NCBI GenBank assembly: GCA_023228765.1
Contig: JALOAM010000066.1
Location: forward strand, 1 to 15,697
Reading direction: 5' to 3'
DNA: 15,697 nt
From: Dehalococcoidia bacterium
GTDB lineage: Bacteria; Chloroflexota; Dehalococcoidia; UBA2979
The notes under the pieces were generated by a model. It saw only the letters and a list, made by a program, of their open reading frames with translations, was not told where the DNA came from and made no database searches. Below, one piece after another: positions 1 through 7,800 of this stretch. Position 1 is the stretch's first letter. Every line of letters begins with the position of its first letter. A program made the translations under genes and the position numbers.

Positions 1-29
1 GAGTACCTCGGACGGCTGTCTCGCGCCCG

Positions 30-1118
30 CTACGCGTCGATCGAGAGGCCGGCCTCGACCTCGTCTTCGACCTGGGCCGGTGCGAAGGACTCGACGGGTG
101 CGGCACCCTTCACGCCGGCCAGGCTGCGGACGCGCTGCTCGATCTCGCCGCCCATCGGCAGGTTCTCGCCGAGGAACTTCACGGCGTTCATGCGCCCCTG
201 GCCGAGGCGGACATCACCGTACGAGTAGAACGCACCGGTCTTCTTGATCACCTCGTGCTCCACGGCCAGGTCGATGACATCGCCCCAGTGGTTAATGCCG
301 TGGAGGTCATTGGTGAACATGATGTCGAACTCGGCCTGCCGGAACGGCGGGGCGACCTTGTTCTTTACGACCTTGCAGCGCACGCGGTTCCCGATGAACG
401 TCTGGCCGTCCTTCAGCGACTCGATCCGGCGGATGTCGATGCGGACGGAGGAGTAGAACTTGAGGGCGCGACCGCCGGGGGTGGTCTCCGGGTTGCCGAA
501 GACCACGCCGATCTTCTCGCGCAGCTGGTTGATGAAGACGAGGGCGGTGCTGGTGCGGGAGACGGCGGCTGTCAGCTTCCGCATCGCCTGGGACATGAGG
601 CGAGCCTGCAGCCCGGGGAGCGAGTCTCCCATGTCGCCCTCGAGTTCCGCGCGCGGCACCAGGGCGGCGACGGAGTCGACGACGACGATGTCGATGGCCT
701 GCGACCGCACGAGGGCTTCGCAGATCTCGAGGGCCTGCTCGCCGGTGTCAGGCTGCGAGATCAGGAGCTCCTCGATGTTGATGCCACACTGTGCGGCGTA
801 CTCGGGGTCGAGCGCGTGCTCGACGTCGATGTAGGCGGCGGTGCCGCCGGCCTTCTGGGCCTCCGCGATGATGTGCTGCGCGAGGGTGGACTTACCGGCC
901 GACTCCGGTCCGTAGATCTCCGTGATGCGTCCGCGCGGGACGCCGCCGATGCCGAGGGCAATGTCGAGCGAGAGGGCGCCCGTGGGGATCCCGAGCACGT
1001 TCATCTGGGCGCTCGGGTCGCCGAGGCGCATGATCGCGCCCTTGCCGTGGTCCTTGGTGATCTGCTCCAGCGCCTTCGCCAGGAGGTCCGAGCGCTGCTT
1101 CTTCTCGTCGACGGCCAT
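30..1118 (-). CDS. recA: RecA recombinase
   Basis: RecA forms ATP-dependent filaments on single-stranded DNA, catalyses strand exchange and stimulates LexA self-cleavage. The 362-residue product is of normal family length. The Walker A motif GPESAGKS is at residues 70-77, the Walker B segment IVVVDSVAA at 144-152, and the DNA-binding L2 region with [11 protein letters not shown] at about 214-224. The C-terminal tail is acidic (EDEVEAG), as is usual. The ATG start gives the family-typical N terminus; upstream lies GAGAGG, a weak ribosome binding site about 9 nt away. The promoter and a LexA-like operator lie 70-95 bp upstream. The gene is transcribed alone as far as the window shows; only 29 bp follow its stop, so a downstream recX or other partner cannot be seen. 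The identification is very secure. Confidence 0.98.
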   Translation of the reverse strand: MAVDEKKQRSDLLAKALEQITKDHGKGAIMRLGDPSAQMNVLGIPTGALSLDIALGIGGVPRGRITEIYGPESAGKSTLAQHIIAEAQKAGGTAAYIDVEHALDPEYAAQCGINIEELLISQPDTGEQALEICEALVRSQAIDIVVVDSVAALVPRAELEGDMGDSLPGLQARLMSQAMRKLTAAVSRTSTALVFINQLREKIGVVFGNPETTPGGRALKFYSSVRIDIRRIESLKDGQTFIGNRVRCKVVKNKVAPPFRQAEFDIMFTNDLHGINHWGDVIDLAVEHEVIKKTGAFYSYGDVRLGQGRMNAVKFLGENLPMGGEIEQRVRSLAGVKGAAPVESFAPAQVEDEVEAGLSIDA

Positions 1119-1184
1119 GGCCTTGCGCCTCTCGTTCTCTCGATCGTGGAGTCAGTAGTGCAGGCCCCCGCCCGACTGTTCGGA

Positions 1185-1213
1185 ACAGTAGAACGAGCGT
1201 TCTAGTGTGTCAA
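1185..1213 (-). promoter_or_regulatory. recA promoter, sigma-70 type
   Basis: On the minus strand a perfect -35 box TTGACA (1208-1213) is followed by a 17-bp spacer and TACTGT (1185-1190) as the -10 box. Transcription would start near 1178, giving a leader of about 60 nt before the recA ATG at 1118. The perfect -35 and ideal spacing in otherwise GC-rich DNA make this the clearest promoter in the window. Confidence 0.75.
1189..1204. promoter_or_regulatory. LexA-like SOS operator in the recA promoter
   Basis: TAGAACGAGCGTTCTA is a palindrome of two perfect 6-bp arms around GAGC. It contains GAAC-N4-GTTC, the core of the Gram-positive (Bacillus-type) LexA box. It fills most of the spacer of the recA promoter and touches the -10 box, so a bound repressor would block RNA polymerase. 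Its position before recA, the classic SOS gene, supports the assignment; lexA itself is not in the window, so the partner is inferred. Confidence 0.7.
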
Positions 1214-1228
1214 TACACACGGTGACAC
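1205..1228. promoter_or_regulatory. Nested inverted repeats over the recA -35 region
   Basis: Next to the LexA-like box, GTGTGT-CAAT-ACACAC (1205-1220) is a perfect dyad covering the -35 hexamer. GTGTCA-N10-TGACAC (1207-1212 and 1223-1228) is a second dyad sharing the same bases. Either could be a site for another regulator, or simply chance symmetry; no known operator consensus is matched with confidence. Confidence 0.3.
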
Positions 1229-1308
1229 TCGCCCGAGAATCGTCCCGATCGACCGTCTGACCATGCTACCCGCTCGACTCGGCCATCGCAGCGACGGAGG
1301 ATGCGCGC

Positions 1309-1590
1309 ATGCCTGTGCCAACCGCCCGCGTCACGGTCCGCCTCACCCCTCGCGCGTCCCGCGAGGAGATCGCCGGGGAGCGCGAGGGCGCCATCCTCGT
1401 CCGGGTGACCGCGCCACCCGTCGACGGCGCGGCGAACGAGGCGCTCGTGCGGCTGCTGGCGAAGACGCTGCGGTTGCCGAAGGGCGCGGTGGCGATCGTC
1501 TCGGGCGAGACCTCGCGGACCAAGATCGTGCGGGTCGAGGGCCTCGACGAGTCCGAGGTGCGAGGGCGGCTCGGGCTGGGGAAGCCGTAG
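1309..1590 (+). CDS. DUF167 / YggU family protein
   Basis: The 93-residue product matches the small DUF167 (YggU) fold family: an N-terminal strand VTVRLTPRASREEI, the typical APPVDGAANEAL segment at about residues 35-46, and VSGETSRTKIVRVEG at about 64-78. The biochemical role of the family is not established. GGAGG at 1296-1300 sits 8 nt before the ATG and fixes the start. In many bacteria this gene follows yggS and yggT; here it sits beside yggT but on the opposite strand, with the two stops separated by 10 bp. Its promoter would have to lie in the 190-bp gap shared with recA; I could not pick one out. Confidence 0.88.
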   Translation: MPVPTARVTVRLTPRASREEIAGEREGAILVRVTAPPVDGAANEALVRLLAKTLRLPKGAVAIVSGETSRTKIVRVEGLDESEVRGRLGLGKP

Positions 1591-1594
1591 GCGG

Positions 1595-1613
1595 CTCGAC
1601 CTAGAAGGTCGAG
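1595..1613. terminator. Hairpin at convergent gene ends
   Basis: CTCGACC-TAGAA-GGTCGAG is a perfect 7-bp stem with a 5-nt loop. It lies directly after the DUF167 stop, and its loop overlaps the yggT stop codon. It could terminate both converging transcripts, but there is no U-tract on either side, so intrinsic termination would be weak. Confidence 0.4.
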
Positions 1614-1861
1614 GCGGAGTTCAGCAAGGCCGAGGCGATGAAGAAGAGGAGGAGCATCGCCACCATCGGTGTGATGTCGATCATCCCGATCGGGGGGATG
1701 ACCTTACGCAGCGGCTCCAGCACCGGATCCGTGACGGCGTTGAGGAAGTGCACGATGGGGCCGTCTCGGTCGATGGGGAACCAGGAGATGATCGCCCGCG
1801 CGAAGATCGCGAACGCGAGGAACTGCACGAGGTAGCCCACCGCCAGGACCAGGATGCCCAT
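1601..1861 (-). CDS. yggT: YggT family membrane protein
   Basis: This is an 86-residue protein of the YggT (YlmG) family with two hydrophobic segments, about residues 3-26 and 64-80. Between them lies the family signature with DPVLEPLRKVIPP at about 45-57. It is the short single-unit version; enterobacterial YggT carries two such units. Family members in Gram-positives and plastids are linked to division and membrane organisation, but no reaction is known. The ATG lies 3 bp after the proC stop, and GGGGGAG inside the end of proC is 6 nt before it, so it is almost certainly translated as the last gene of the yggS-proC operon. Confidence 0.92.
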   Translation of the reverse strand: MGILVLAVGYLVQFLAFAIFARAIISWFPIDRDGPIVHFLNAVTDPVLEPLRKVIPPIGMIDITPMVAMLLLFFIASALLNSASTF

Positions 1862-1864
1862 CCG

Positions 1865-2665
1865 TTACTCCCCCAGATCCCGTGCACGCTCGTACGCGGC
1901 CTCGACCGCGGAGTCGACGGCGGTCCTGAAGCCGGCCGCCTCCAGCTCGGCGAGCCCCGCGGCGGTGGTCCCGCCTGGCGAGGTCACCTGGTTCCGCAGC
2001 GCCGCCGGGTGCTGCCCGGTCTCCATGGCGTACTCCGCCGAGCCTCGGACGGTGGACAGCACGAGGGTGAGCGCGTCCGCGCGCTTCATCCCCTGCCGCA
2101 CCGCCGCATCCACCATCGCCTCGATGAGGAGGTAGACGTACCCGGGCCCGGATCCATGCACCGCCGTGGCAAGGTCCACCTCGTCGTCTGAGTGCACCTC
2201 CACGCGCCCGGTCGCCACCGCGCTCAGGACGAGGTCCACGAGCGCGCGCTGTGGAGCGGTGACCTCGGCGGTGGGGTAGTAGACCGCGGCCCCGGCACCG
2301 ATGGCAGCCGGCAGGTTCGGCATCACCCGCACGACCGAGCGGTGCCCGGTAGCCCTCCGGAGGTCGTCCAGCCGGATGCCCGCCGCGATCGAGATCACCA
2401 CGGCGTCCTTGGCGAACTTCCCGGCGAGGCCCTCGGCGACGCCCTGCAGATCCTGCGGCTTCACGGCGAGGATGACGACATCAGCACCGATGCAGGCGCT
2501 CTCGGCGTCGTCCGTGACGCGGACGCCGTGTTCGCTGAGCTGCGCACGTCGGGCCGGCATCACCTCGGCCACGGCGATATCGCCCGGCGAGGCCACCTCC
2601 GCCCGGAGGATGCCCCGCAGGAACGCTTCGCCCATGAAGCCGCCGCCGATGATGCCGATGCGCAT
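1865..2665 (-). CDS. proC: Pyrroline-5-carboxylate reductase
   Basis: ProC reduces 1-pyrroline-5-carboxylate to L-proline with NAD(P)H, the last step of proline synthesis in the cytoplasm. The product has 266 residues, normal for the family. The N-terminal Rossmann motif is GIIGGGFMGEAF (residues 4-15), followed by VILAVKPQ, VVRVMPNLPA and, in the C-terminal dimerisation and substrate region, AVHGSGPGYVYLLIEA and VTSPGGTTAAGL. Upstream, GAGGGG lies 5 nt before the ATG. It is the third gene of a four-gene operon, 94 bp after yggS and 3 bp before yggT. A yggS-proC-yggT order is also known in pseudomonads, so the grouping is old. Confidence 0.96.
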   Translation of the reverse strand: MRIGIIGGGFMGEAFLRGILRAEVASPGDIAVAEVMPARRAQLSEHGVRVTDDAESACIGADVVILAVKPQDLQGVAEGLAGKFAKDAVVISIAAGIRLDDLRRATGHRSVVRVMPNLPAAIGAGAAVYYPTAEVTAPQRALVDLVLSAVATGRVEVHSDDEVDLATAVHGSGPGYVYLLIEAMVDAAVRQGMKRADALTLVLSTVRGSAEYAMETGQHPAALRNQVTSPGGTTAAGLAELEAAGFRTAVDSAVEAAYERARDLGE

Positions 2666-2759
2666 CGTGACCCCTCGTACGCGTCGCCCGCTCGCGAATG
2701 TCCGCGACAGGTGTCAGGAGAGCCTATGCGATCTCGCCCTCGACCGCGCCCGGGGAGGG

Positions 2760-3470
<711 letters not shown>

Positions 3471-3482
3471 CGCGCGGGAGCC

Positions 3483-3761
3483 CTACGGACGCCGACGGCT
3501 GAAGAGCTCCTCTTCGAGGGTCTTCTGCGCCTGTTTGTCGCGCTCAACGAGCCACCAGACGCCCAGGCCGATGACACCGATGGGCAACAGCGTGAGGAAC
3601 GGGTGGATGGCCAGGAGCCAGACCGCCGTGGCCAGCAGCGCGAGCACCGCGAAGATGACGAGCAACGGCGGCATGAGGAGTCCGAGGACCACGCGGCTGA
3701 TGTGGAAGATCTCCAGCCAGGAGCCTTCGGGATCCTCTTGCGGGGGTTGGTAACCGTACAT
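3483..3761 (-). CDS. Small two-helix membrane protein, unknown function
   Basis: I do not recognise this 92-residue protein. It begins with a polar tail (MYGYQPPQEDPEGS), then has two hydrophobic stretches at about residues 23-51 and 56-72 joined by a short HPF turn. It ends with a charged tail (ERDKQAQKTLEEELFSRRRP) that the positive-inside rule would place in the cytoplasm. It is the first gene of the yggS-proC-yggT operon, 12 bp before yggS. The frame stays open far upstream, but ATG 3761 is preferred because it gives a coherent membrane protein and sits just after a -10-like TACACT. There is no good ribosome binding site; a leaderless mRNA is possible. Confidence 0.72.
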   Translation of the reverse strand: MYGYQPPQEDPEGSWLEIFHISRVVLGLLMPPLLVIFAVLALLATAVWLLAIHPFLTLLPIGVIGLGVWWLVERDKQAQKTLEEELFSRRRP

Positions 3762-3833
3762 ACGTCCAGTGTATGCCGCGCGTCGGCGGGCCGGACGTTG
3801 CGGTGTAGTATCCGCCGCGCGAGGAGGTGAGCG
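3762..3833. promoter_or_regulatory. Divergent promoter region
   Basis: This 72-bp gap separates two divergent genes. On the minus strand TACACT (3768-3773) lies 6 nt before the ATG at 3761, so transcription could start at the ATG itself. On the plus strand TAGTAT (3806-3811) is a -10-like box, followed by the strong site AGGAGGTG (3822-3829), 4 nt before the ATG at 3834. No convincing -35 box exists for either, and the two -35 zones would overlap, so the promoters may compete or share an activator. Confidence 0.4.
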
Positions 3834-4724
3834 ATGCCGGATTCGTTCCGCCTGGACTCCGCCGGGGATGTCGAGATCGCATACGTCGAGGAGCTGACAC
3901 TCCCGACCTCCGTCCGCTGGATGCTCGAGGGCGTGGACCGCGAGGCCGTCGCGGCGTGCGCCGAGTGGATGCAGCCGCACTACCAGAACGCGGATGGGTA
4001 CCTGCTGCAGAGCATCCACACGCTCGTGGTGCGGACGCCGGACCACCTGATGCTCGTGGACACAGGCGTGGGAAACGGGAAGGACCGCAGCGGCGGCATC
4101 CCCGCCTTCAACCAGCTCGACACGGACTTCCTCGGACGGCTGCGGGAGGCCGGGGTCGACCCGCTGGAGGTGGACACGGTCCTCTGCACGCACATGCACA
4201 CCGACCACGTCGGCTGGGACACACACCTGGAGGGCGACCGCTGGGTGCCGACCTTCCCGAACGCCCGTCACCTCTTCGTGGAGCACGAATGGATGCACTG
4301 GCACGAAGTCGCGCGGGAGACCGAGGCCACCGCGCGACTTCTCACCGACTCGATCAGGCCGGTCTTCGAGGCTGGCCTCGTGGACCTCGTCCCGGCCGAC
4401 CACGAGGTCAGCGAGCATGTCCGTCTCGTCCCGTCATACGGGCACAGCCCGGGCCACGTGACGGTGGAGGTCACGGCGGGAGGCCGCACCGCAGCCCTCA
4501 TCGGCGACGTGATGCACTCACCACTCCAGGCCGCTTTCCCGGACGTGAAACCGCCGCTCGACCGCGAGCAGGCCGCCCCCGCTGCCGCCCGGCGTGCCGT
4601 CCTCGAGCGGTACGCGGACACTGACATCCTCGTGCTGGGCGCGCACTGGCCGTGGCCGCCCGCCCGCCTCCGGCGGGACGGCGAGGCGTACCGGGCGGAG
4701 GCGGTGTCAGACCTACGCGATTAG
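3834..4724 (+). CDS. Metallo-beta-lactamase fold hydrolase
   Basis: The 296-residue product has the full zinc ligand set of the metallo-beta-lactamase superfamily: H120, H122, D124 and H125 in THMHTDHVGW, H208 in GHSPGH, D225 in IGDV and H271 in LGAHWPWP. The layout resembles the lactonase-like group that includes AHL lactonases, but the substrate cannot be read from sequence; other esters, phosphoesters or thioesters are possible. I see no signal peptide, so it is probably cytoplasmic. AGGAGGTG just upstream gives a strong start. It is the only plus-strand gene between the yggS operon and nrdJ, and its stop lies 5 bp from that of nrdJ. It may be a later insertion into this neighbourhood. Confidence 0.9.
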   Translation: MPDSFRLDSAGDVEIAYVEELTLPTSVRWMLEGVDREAVAACAEWMQPHYQNADGYLLQSIHTLVVRTPDHLMLVDTGVGNGKDRSGGIPAFNQLDTDFLGRLREAGVDPLEVDTVLCTHMHTDHVGWDTHLEGDRWVPTFPNARHLFVEHEWMHWHEVARETEATARLLTDSIRPVFEAGLVDLVPADHEVSEHVRLVPSYGHSPGHVTVEVTAGGRTAALIGDVMHSPLQAAFPDVKPPLDREQAAPAAARRAVLERYADTDILVLGAHWPWPPARLRRDGEAYRAEAVSDLRD

Positions 4725-4729
4725 CGCCC

Positions 4730-6985
4730 TCACGAACACTTCGAGTACCCGCAGGCCTGGCAGGTCAAGCAGCGTTCGAGGTACTCGAGCTGTTCGCCGC
4801 AGTCGGGGCAGGTGAGGCCGGAGAGGGCGCGCTGGCCCTCGACGTGGGGGAGTTCGACGCCGAAGCGCAGGCGCAGCCAGCGGAAGACGTAGTCGAGGAT
4901 GCTGGTGGCGAACGGGATGTCCGGGTTCGAGGTGATCCCGTAGGGCTCGAAGCGGGTCTGCTCCAGCTTCGTCGCGAGCTTCTCCAGCCCGACGCCGTAC
5001 TGGAGCGAGATCGAGGTGAGCAGGGCCACCGCATCCGTCAGACCGGAGACGGTCGACCCCTCCTTCGCGATCTTGATGAAGACCTCGCCGGGCGTGCCGT
5101 CTTCGAACAGGCCGACGGTGACATAACCCTCTTGCTCGCCCACGCGGAACTTGTGCGTGATCGACTGGCGCTCGTCCGGTAGATGGCGCCGGTACGGGGC
5201 CGGCGCGGGCGTGCCCGTGGAGGCCGGCGCCTCGCGGGGCTCGTGGGCGAGCACCTGGACCGCGCGGGAGCCGTCCCGGTAGACCGTGACGCCCTTGCAG
5301 CCCAACCGGTGCGCAAGGAGGTAGACCTCGCGGATGTCGGCGGAGGTGGCCTCCCTCGGGAGGTTCACGGTCTTCGAGACGGCGAGGTCCGTGTGCTCCT
5401 GGAACGCCGCCTGCGTGCGGACGTGCCACGAGGGCGCGATGTCGTGGGCAGTCGCGAACAGCGCGCGCAGGTCTGGGGGCACCTCCGTGCGCTCGCCGAG
5501 GCGATCGCCGTGCGCGAGGTCTGCCATCAGCTCCTCGCTCCAGAAGCCACGGTCGCGGGCGACCTGCTGGAAGTGCTCGTTCGCCTCGGGCAGGACGGTG
5601 CCGTCCCCCATGCGGCGGTAATGGGTGAGCGAGAAGTGCGGTTCGATGCCGGAGGAGGCGCCCGCGATGATCGCGATGGTGCCCGTCGGGGCGATGCAGG
5701 TGCGCGTCGCGTTCCGGAAGCGGCGGCTTCGGGCACCCTCGGACGGACCGTAGATCGAACGTTCCCAGTTCGGGAACACGCCCTTCTCGGACGCCAGTCC
5801 CTCGGAGACCTCGTCCGCGGCGTCCTGGATGAACCCCATCACGCGCTGCCCGAGGGCGATCGCCTCGTCCGAGGCGTACGGGACGCCGGCCGTGATGAGC
5901 GCGTCCGCCCAGCCCATCACCCCGAGGCCGATCTTGCGGTTGCCTCGCACGGCCTCGGTGATCTCAGGGACCGGGAACTCGTTGACCTCCACGACCCCGT
6001 CGAGGAATCGGGTGGCGATGCGCACCGTCGCGCCGAGGGCGTCCCAGTCGAAGTCGCGAGCTTCGGCGTCCCAGAACCGTCCGAGGTTCACCGAGCCGAG
6101 CGTGCACGCCTCCCACGGGAGCAAGGGCACCTCGCCACAGGGGTTCGTCGCCTCGATCGGGCCGAGCGCCGGGGTCGGGTTCGTCGCGTTGACGGCGTCG
6201 AGGAAGATGAGGCCGGGGTCGCCGGTCTGCCACGCCGAGTCCACGATCTCCTCCAGCAGCGCGGCGGCGTCCACCTCGCCGCGAGGGCTGCCGTCCCGGG
6301 GGTCGCGAAGCATGAAGCGTCGTCCGGCCTCGGTGGGGGCGGCGGCCGCATCCATGAACTCCTGGGTGACGGCGACGGAGATGTTGAAACGCGTAGCCGT
6401 CACGCCGTCATCCTTGGCGTGGATGAACTCCCGGATGTCCGGGTGGTCCACCCGTAGGACGCCCATGTTCGCGCCATCGCGCTTGCCGCCCTGCGTCACC
6501 AGCCTCGACACGTCGTCGTAGTGCCGCAGGACGCTCACGGGCCCGCAGGCCGCTCCGTGTGTCGTCCGGATCGGCTCGCCCTTGCCTCGGAGGTTGGAGA
6601 ACGCGAAGCCGGTGCCTCCGCCGTACTTCTGCACCATCGCCGTTGCCTCGGCGGTCGCCATGATCGACTCGAGCGTGTCCTCGACGGGCAGCACGAAGCA
6701 CGCGGCGAGGGTCCCCTGCCCCGTCCCTGCGTTCATCAGCGTGGGCGAGTTCGGCAGGAAGCGGAGCGCCGCCATCTCGTCGTAGTACCGCTGCGCCCAA
6801 GCGCGCCGGGCCTCCTCGGAGGCCTCCGAGGAGGCGATGTGCAGCGCGACCCGCGCGAACAGCTCCTCCGCCGTCTCCATTACGTTGCCCTCGGCGTCGC
6901 GCAGCAGGTAGCGCCGCTCGAGGACCGTGCGAGCGTTCTCGGTGAGCGTGACGGGAGCGAGGCGGAGATCGGCTGACGTGACCAT
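4730..6985 (-). CDS. nrdJ: Adenosylcobalamin-dependent ribonucleotide reductase (class II)
   Basis: The 751-residue enzyme makes deoxyribonucleotides from ribonucleotides using a radical generated from coenzyme B12, without oxygen. The active-site loop NPCGE is at residues 281-285, with C283 as the radical cysteine. C96 (LAACFVLP) and C430 (TRTCIAPTGT) are the likely redox pair, and PTGTIAIIAGASSGIEP follows at 433-449. A TSCPD-type domain spans about 605-685, and the C-terminal cysteine tail has C726, C729, C739, C742, C745 and C750, used for re-reduction and probably zinc binding. No N-terminal ATP-cone is visible. No ribosome binding site precedes the ATG. A terminator-like hairpin separates it from nrdR, so it probably has its own promoter in the 73-bp leader, where I find no clear boxes. 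Confidence 0.96.
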   Translation of the reverse strand: MVTSADLRLAPVTLTENARTVLERRYLLRDAEGNVMETAEELFARVALHIASSEASEEARRAWAQRYYDEMAALRFLPNSPTLMNAGTGQGTLAACFVLPVEDTLESIMATAEATAMVQKYGGGTGFAFSNLRGKGEPIRTTHGAACGPVSVLRHYDDVSRLVTQGGKRDGANMGVLRVDHPDIREFIHAKDDGVTATRFNISVAVTQEFMDAAAAPTEAGRRFMLRDPRDGSPRGEVDAAALLEEIVDSAWQTGDPGLIFLDAVNATNPTPALGPIEATNPCGEVPLLPWEACTLGSVNLGRFWDAEARDFDWDALGATVRIATRFLDGVVEVNEFPVPEITEAVRGNRKIGLGVMGWADALITAGVPYASDEAIALGQRVMGFIQDAADEVSEGLASEKGVFPNWERSIYGPSEGARSRRFRNATRTCIAPTGTIAIIAGASSGIEPHFSLTHYRRMGDGTVLPEANEHFQQVARDRGFWSEELMADLAHGDRLGERTEVPPDLRALFATAHDIAPSWHVRTQAAFQEHTDLAVSKTVNLPREATSADIREVYLLAHRLGCKGVTVYRDGSRAVQVLAHEPREAPASTGTPAPAPYRRHLPDERQSITHKFRVGEQEGYVTVGLFEDGTPGEVFIKIAKEGSTVSGLTDAVALLTSISLQYGVGLEKLATKLEQTRFEPYGITSNPDIPFATSILDYVFRWLRLRFGVELPHVEGQRALSGLTCPDCGEQLEYLERCLTCQACGYSKCS

Positions 6986-7058
6986 GGATCAAGGATCGCA
7001 CATCACAGGCGGCGCATGAGCCCTGAGATGGCAGTCAGCCCGATCCCTCGGGAAAGGC

Positions 7059-7091
7059 GGAGGCCCCGCGGGCGGGTGTTGCGGGGCCTCC
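7059..7091 (-). terminator. Rho-independent-like terminator after nrdR
   Basis: GGAGGCCCCGC (7059-7069) pairs perfectly with GCGGGGCCTCC (7081-7091) around an 11-nt loop. On the minus strand the hairpin starts 35 nt after the nrdR stop and is followed by GCCTTTCCC, a short T run only. Stem strength and position support termination of the nrdR transcript before nrdJ. Confidence 0.65.
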
Positions 7092-7126
7092 TGTGTGGTG
7101 GGGCGAGCTGTGGCGGGGGGTGCGGG

Positions 7127-7756
7127 CTACCGGGCCGTGCGGCGGGCGTCCAGGGAGACCGGTTCGCGCTCCTCCTCGGCGGCGAGGTCGGAGGGGAGGT
7201 CCGCGGAGGGGGCGGGGGCCTCTGACCGGACCGGGGGGACTTCGCCGCGGATGAGGGCATCCATGTCGTCCTCGAACAGGCGGGCCTGCTCTACCGGGAG
7301 GGCGAACGGACCGGCGTTGGCGATGCGGTTGAGCTCGCCGAGCATCTCGTCCAGCGAGACGAACTGGTGGTAGACCGAGGCGAAGCGGATGTAGGCGATC
7401 GGGTCCAGCGCCTTTAGGCGAGTGATCGCCATCTCACCGACGACGCGGCTGGGGATCTCTCGCCGCGCGGAGCCCAGCAGCCGCCCCTCGATCTCGTCGA
7501 CGATCGCCTCGATCGAGCCCGTGGGCAGAGGGCGCTTCTGCGCGGCGATGCGGAGGCCGGCCAGCAGCTTCTCGCGGTTGAACTCCTCGCGGCGGCCGTC
7601 CTTCTTCACCACCATGACCACGGCGCGCTGGATCTGCTCCACGGTGGTGAAGCGCTCGTCGCAGCCCTCGCACTCGCGGCGGCGGCGGATGCCGCCCTCG
7701 GTGGTGCGGGAGTCGATCACTTTGCTCGTGTCATGGCCGCAGAAGGGGCACTTCAT
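7127..7756 (-). CDS. nrdR: NrdR transcriptional repressor of ribonucleotide reductase genes
   Basis: NrdR senses ATP and dATP and represses ribonucleotide reductase genes by binding NrdR boxes. The N-terminal zinc ribbon has C3, C6, C29 and C32 (CPFCG ... CEGC), and the ATP-cone spans about residues 46-136 with VVKKDGRREEF and YIRFASVYHQF. The product has 209 residues against about 150-170 in most homologues; the excess is a C-terminal acidic and proline-rich tail after about residue 170. The start MKCPFC is family-typical. An in-frame ATG 21 bp upstream (7777) is the alternative; neither has a ribosome binding site. The neighbour nrdJ is the natural target, though I see no NrdR box upstream of it. 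Confidence 0.95.
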   Translation of the reverse strand: MKCPFCGHDTSKVIDSRTTEGGIRRRRECEGCDERFTTVEQIQRAVVMVVKKDGRREEFNREKLLAGLRIAAQKRPLPTGSIEAIVDEIEGRLLGSARREIPSRVVGEMAITRLKALDPIAYIRFASVYHQFVSLDEMLGELNRIANAGPFALPVEQARLFEDDMDALIRGEVPPVRSEAPAPSADLPSDLAAEEEREPVSLDARRTAR

Positions 7757-7778
7757 GGGGGGTGTCAGCGCTCTCATT

Positions 7779-7800
7779 GGGGGGAGGGGCGAGGGTTGGG
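7779..7800 (+). other. G-quadruplex motif opposite the nrdR leader
   Basis: On the plus strand, the template for nrdR, four G-runs of 6, 4, 3 and 3 are separated by loops of 1, 3 and 2 nt, which fits the canonical quadruplex pattern. Further G-runs flank it at 7757-7762, 7815-7819 and 7821-7824. The matching nrdR mRNA leader is correspondingly C-rich. Confidence 0.6.

Noticed and set aside
255..1205. Long plus-strand open frame opposite recA
   Set aside because: Antisense shadow of a certain gene in GC-rich DNA; the translation is low-complexity (repeated Asp, Ala, Arg, Gly) with no motif.
2666..2759. Gap between yggS and proC as a site of a proC promoter or small gene
   Set aside because: No -35/-10 pair with acceptable spacing and no small frame with a start site; only a 5-bp chance hairpin.
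4663..4677. CCCGCC-TCC-GGCGGG hairpin near the end of the metallo-hydrolase gene
   Set aside because: Short, inside the coding sequence and without a T run; better explained by GC-rich codons than by termination.
5183..6457. 424-codon plus-strand open frame opposite nrdJ
   Set aside because: Mirror frame of a conserved enzyme; no recognisable protein features.
6986..7058. Cobalamin riboswitch before nrdJ
   Set aside because: The leader after the terminator is too short for the fold, and no B12-box-like conserved stretch is seen.
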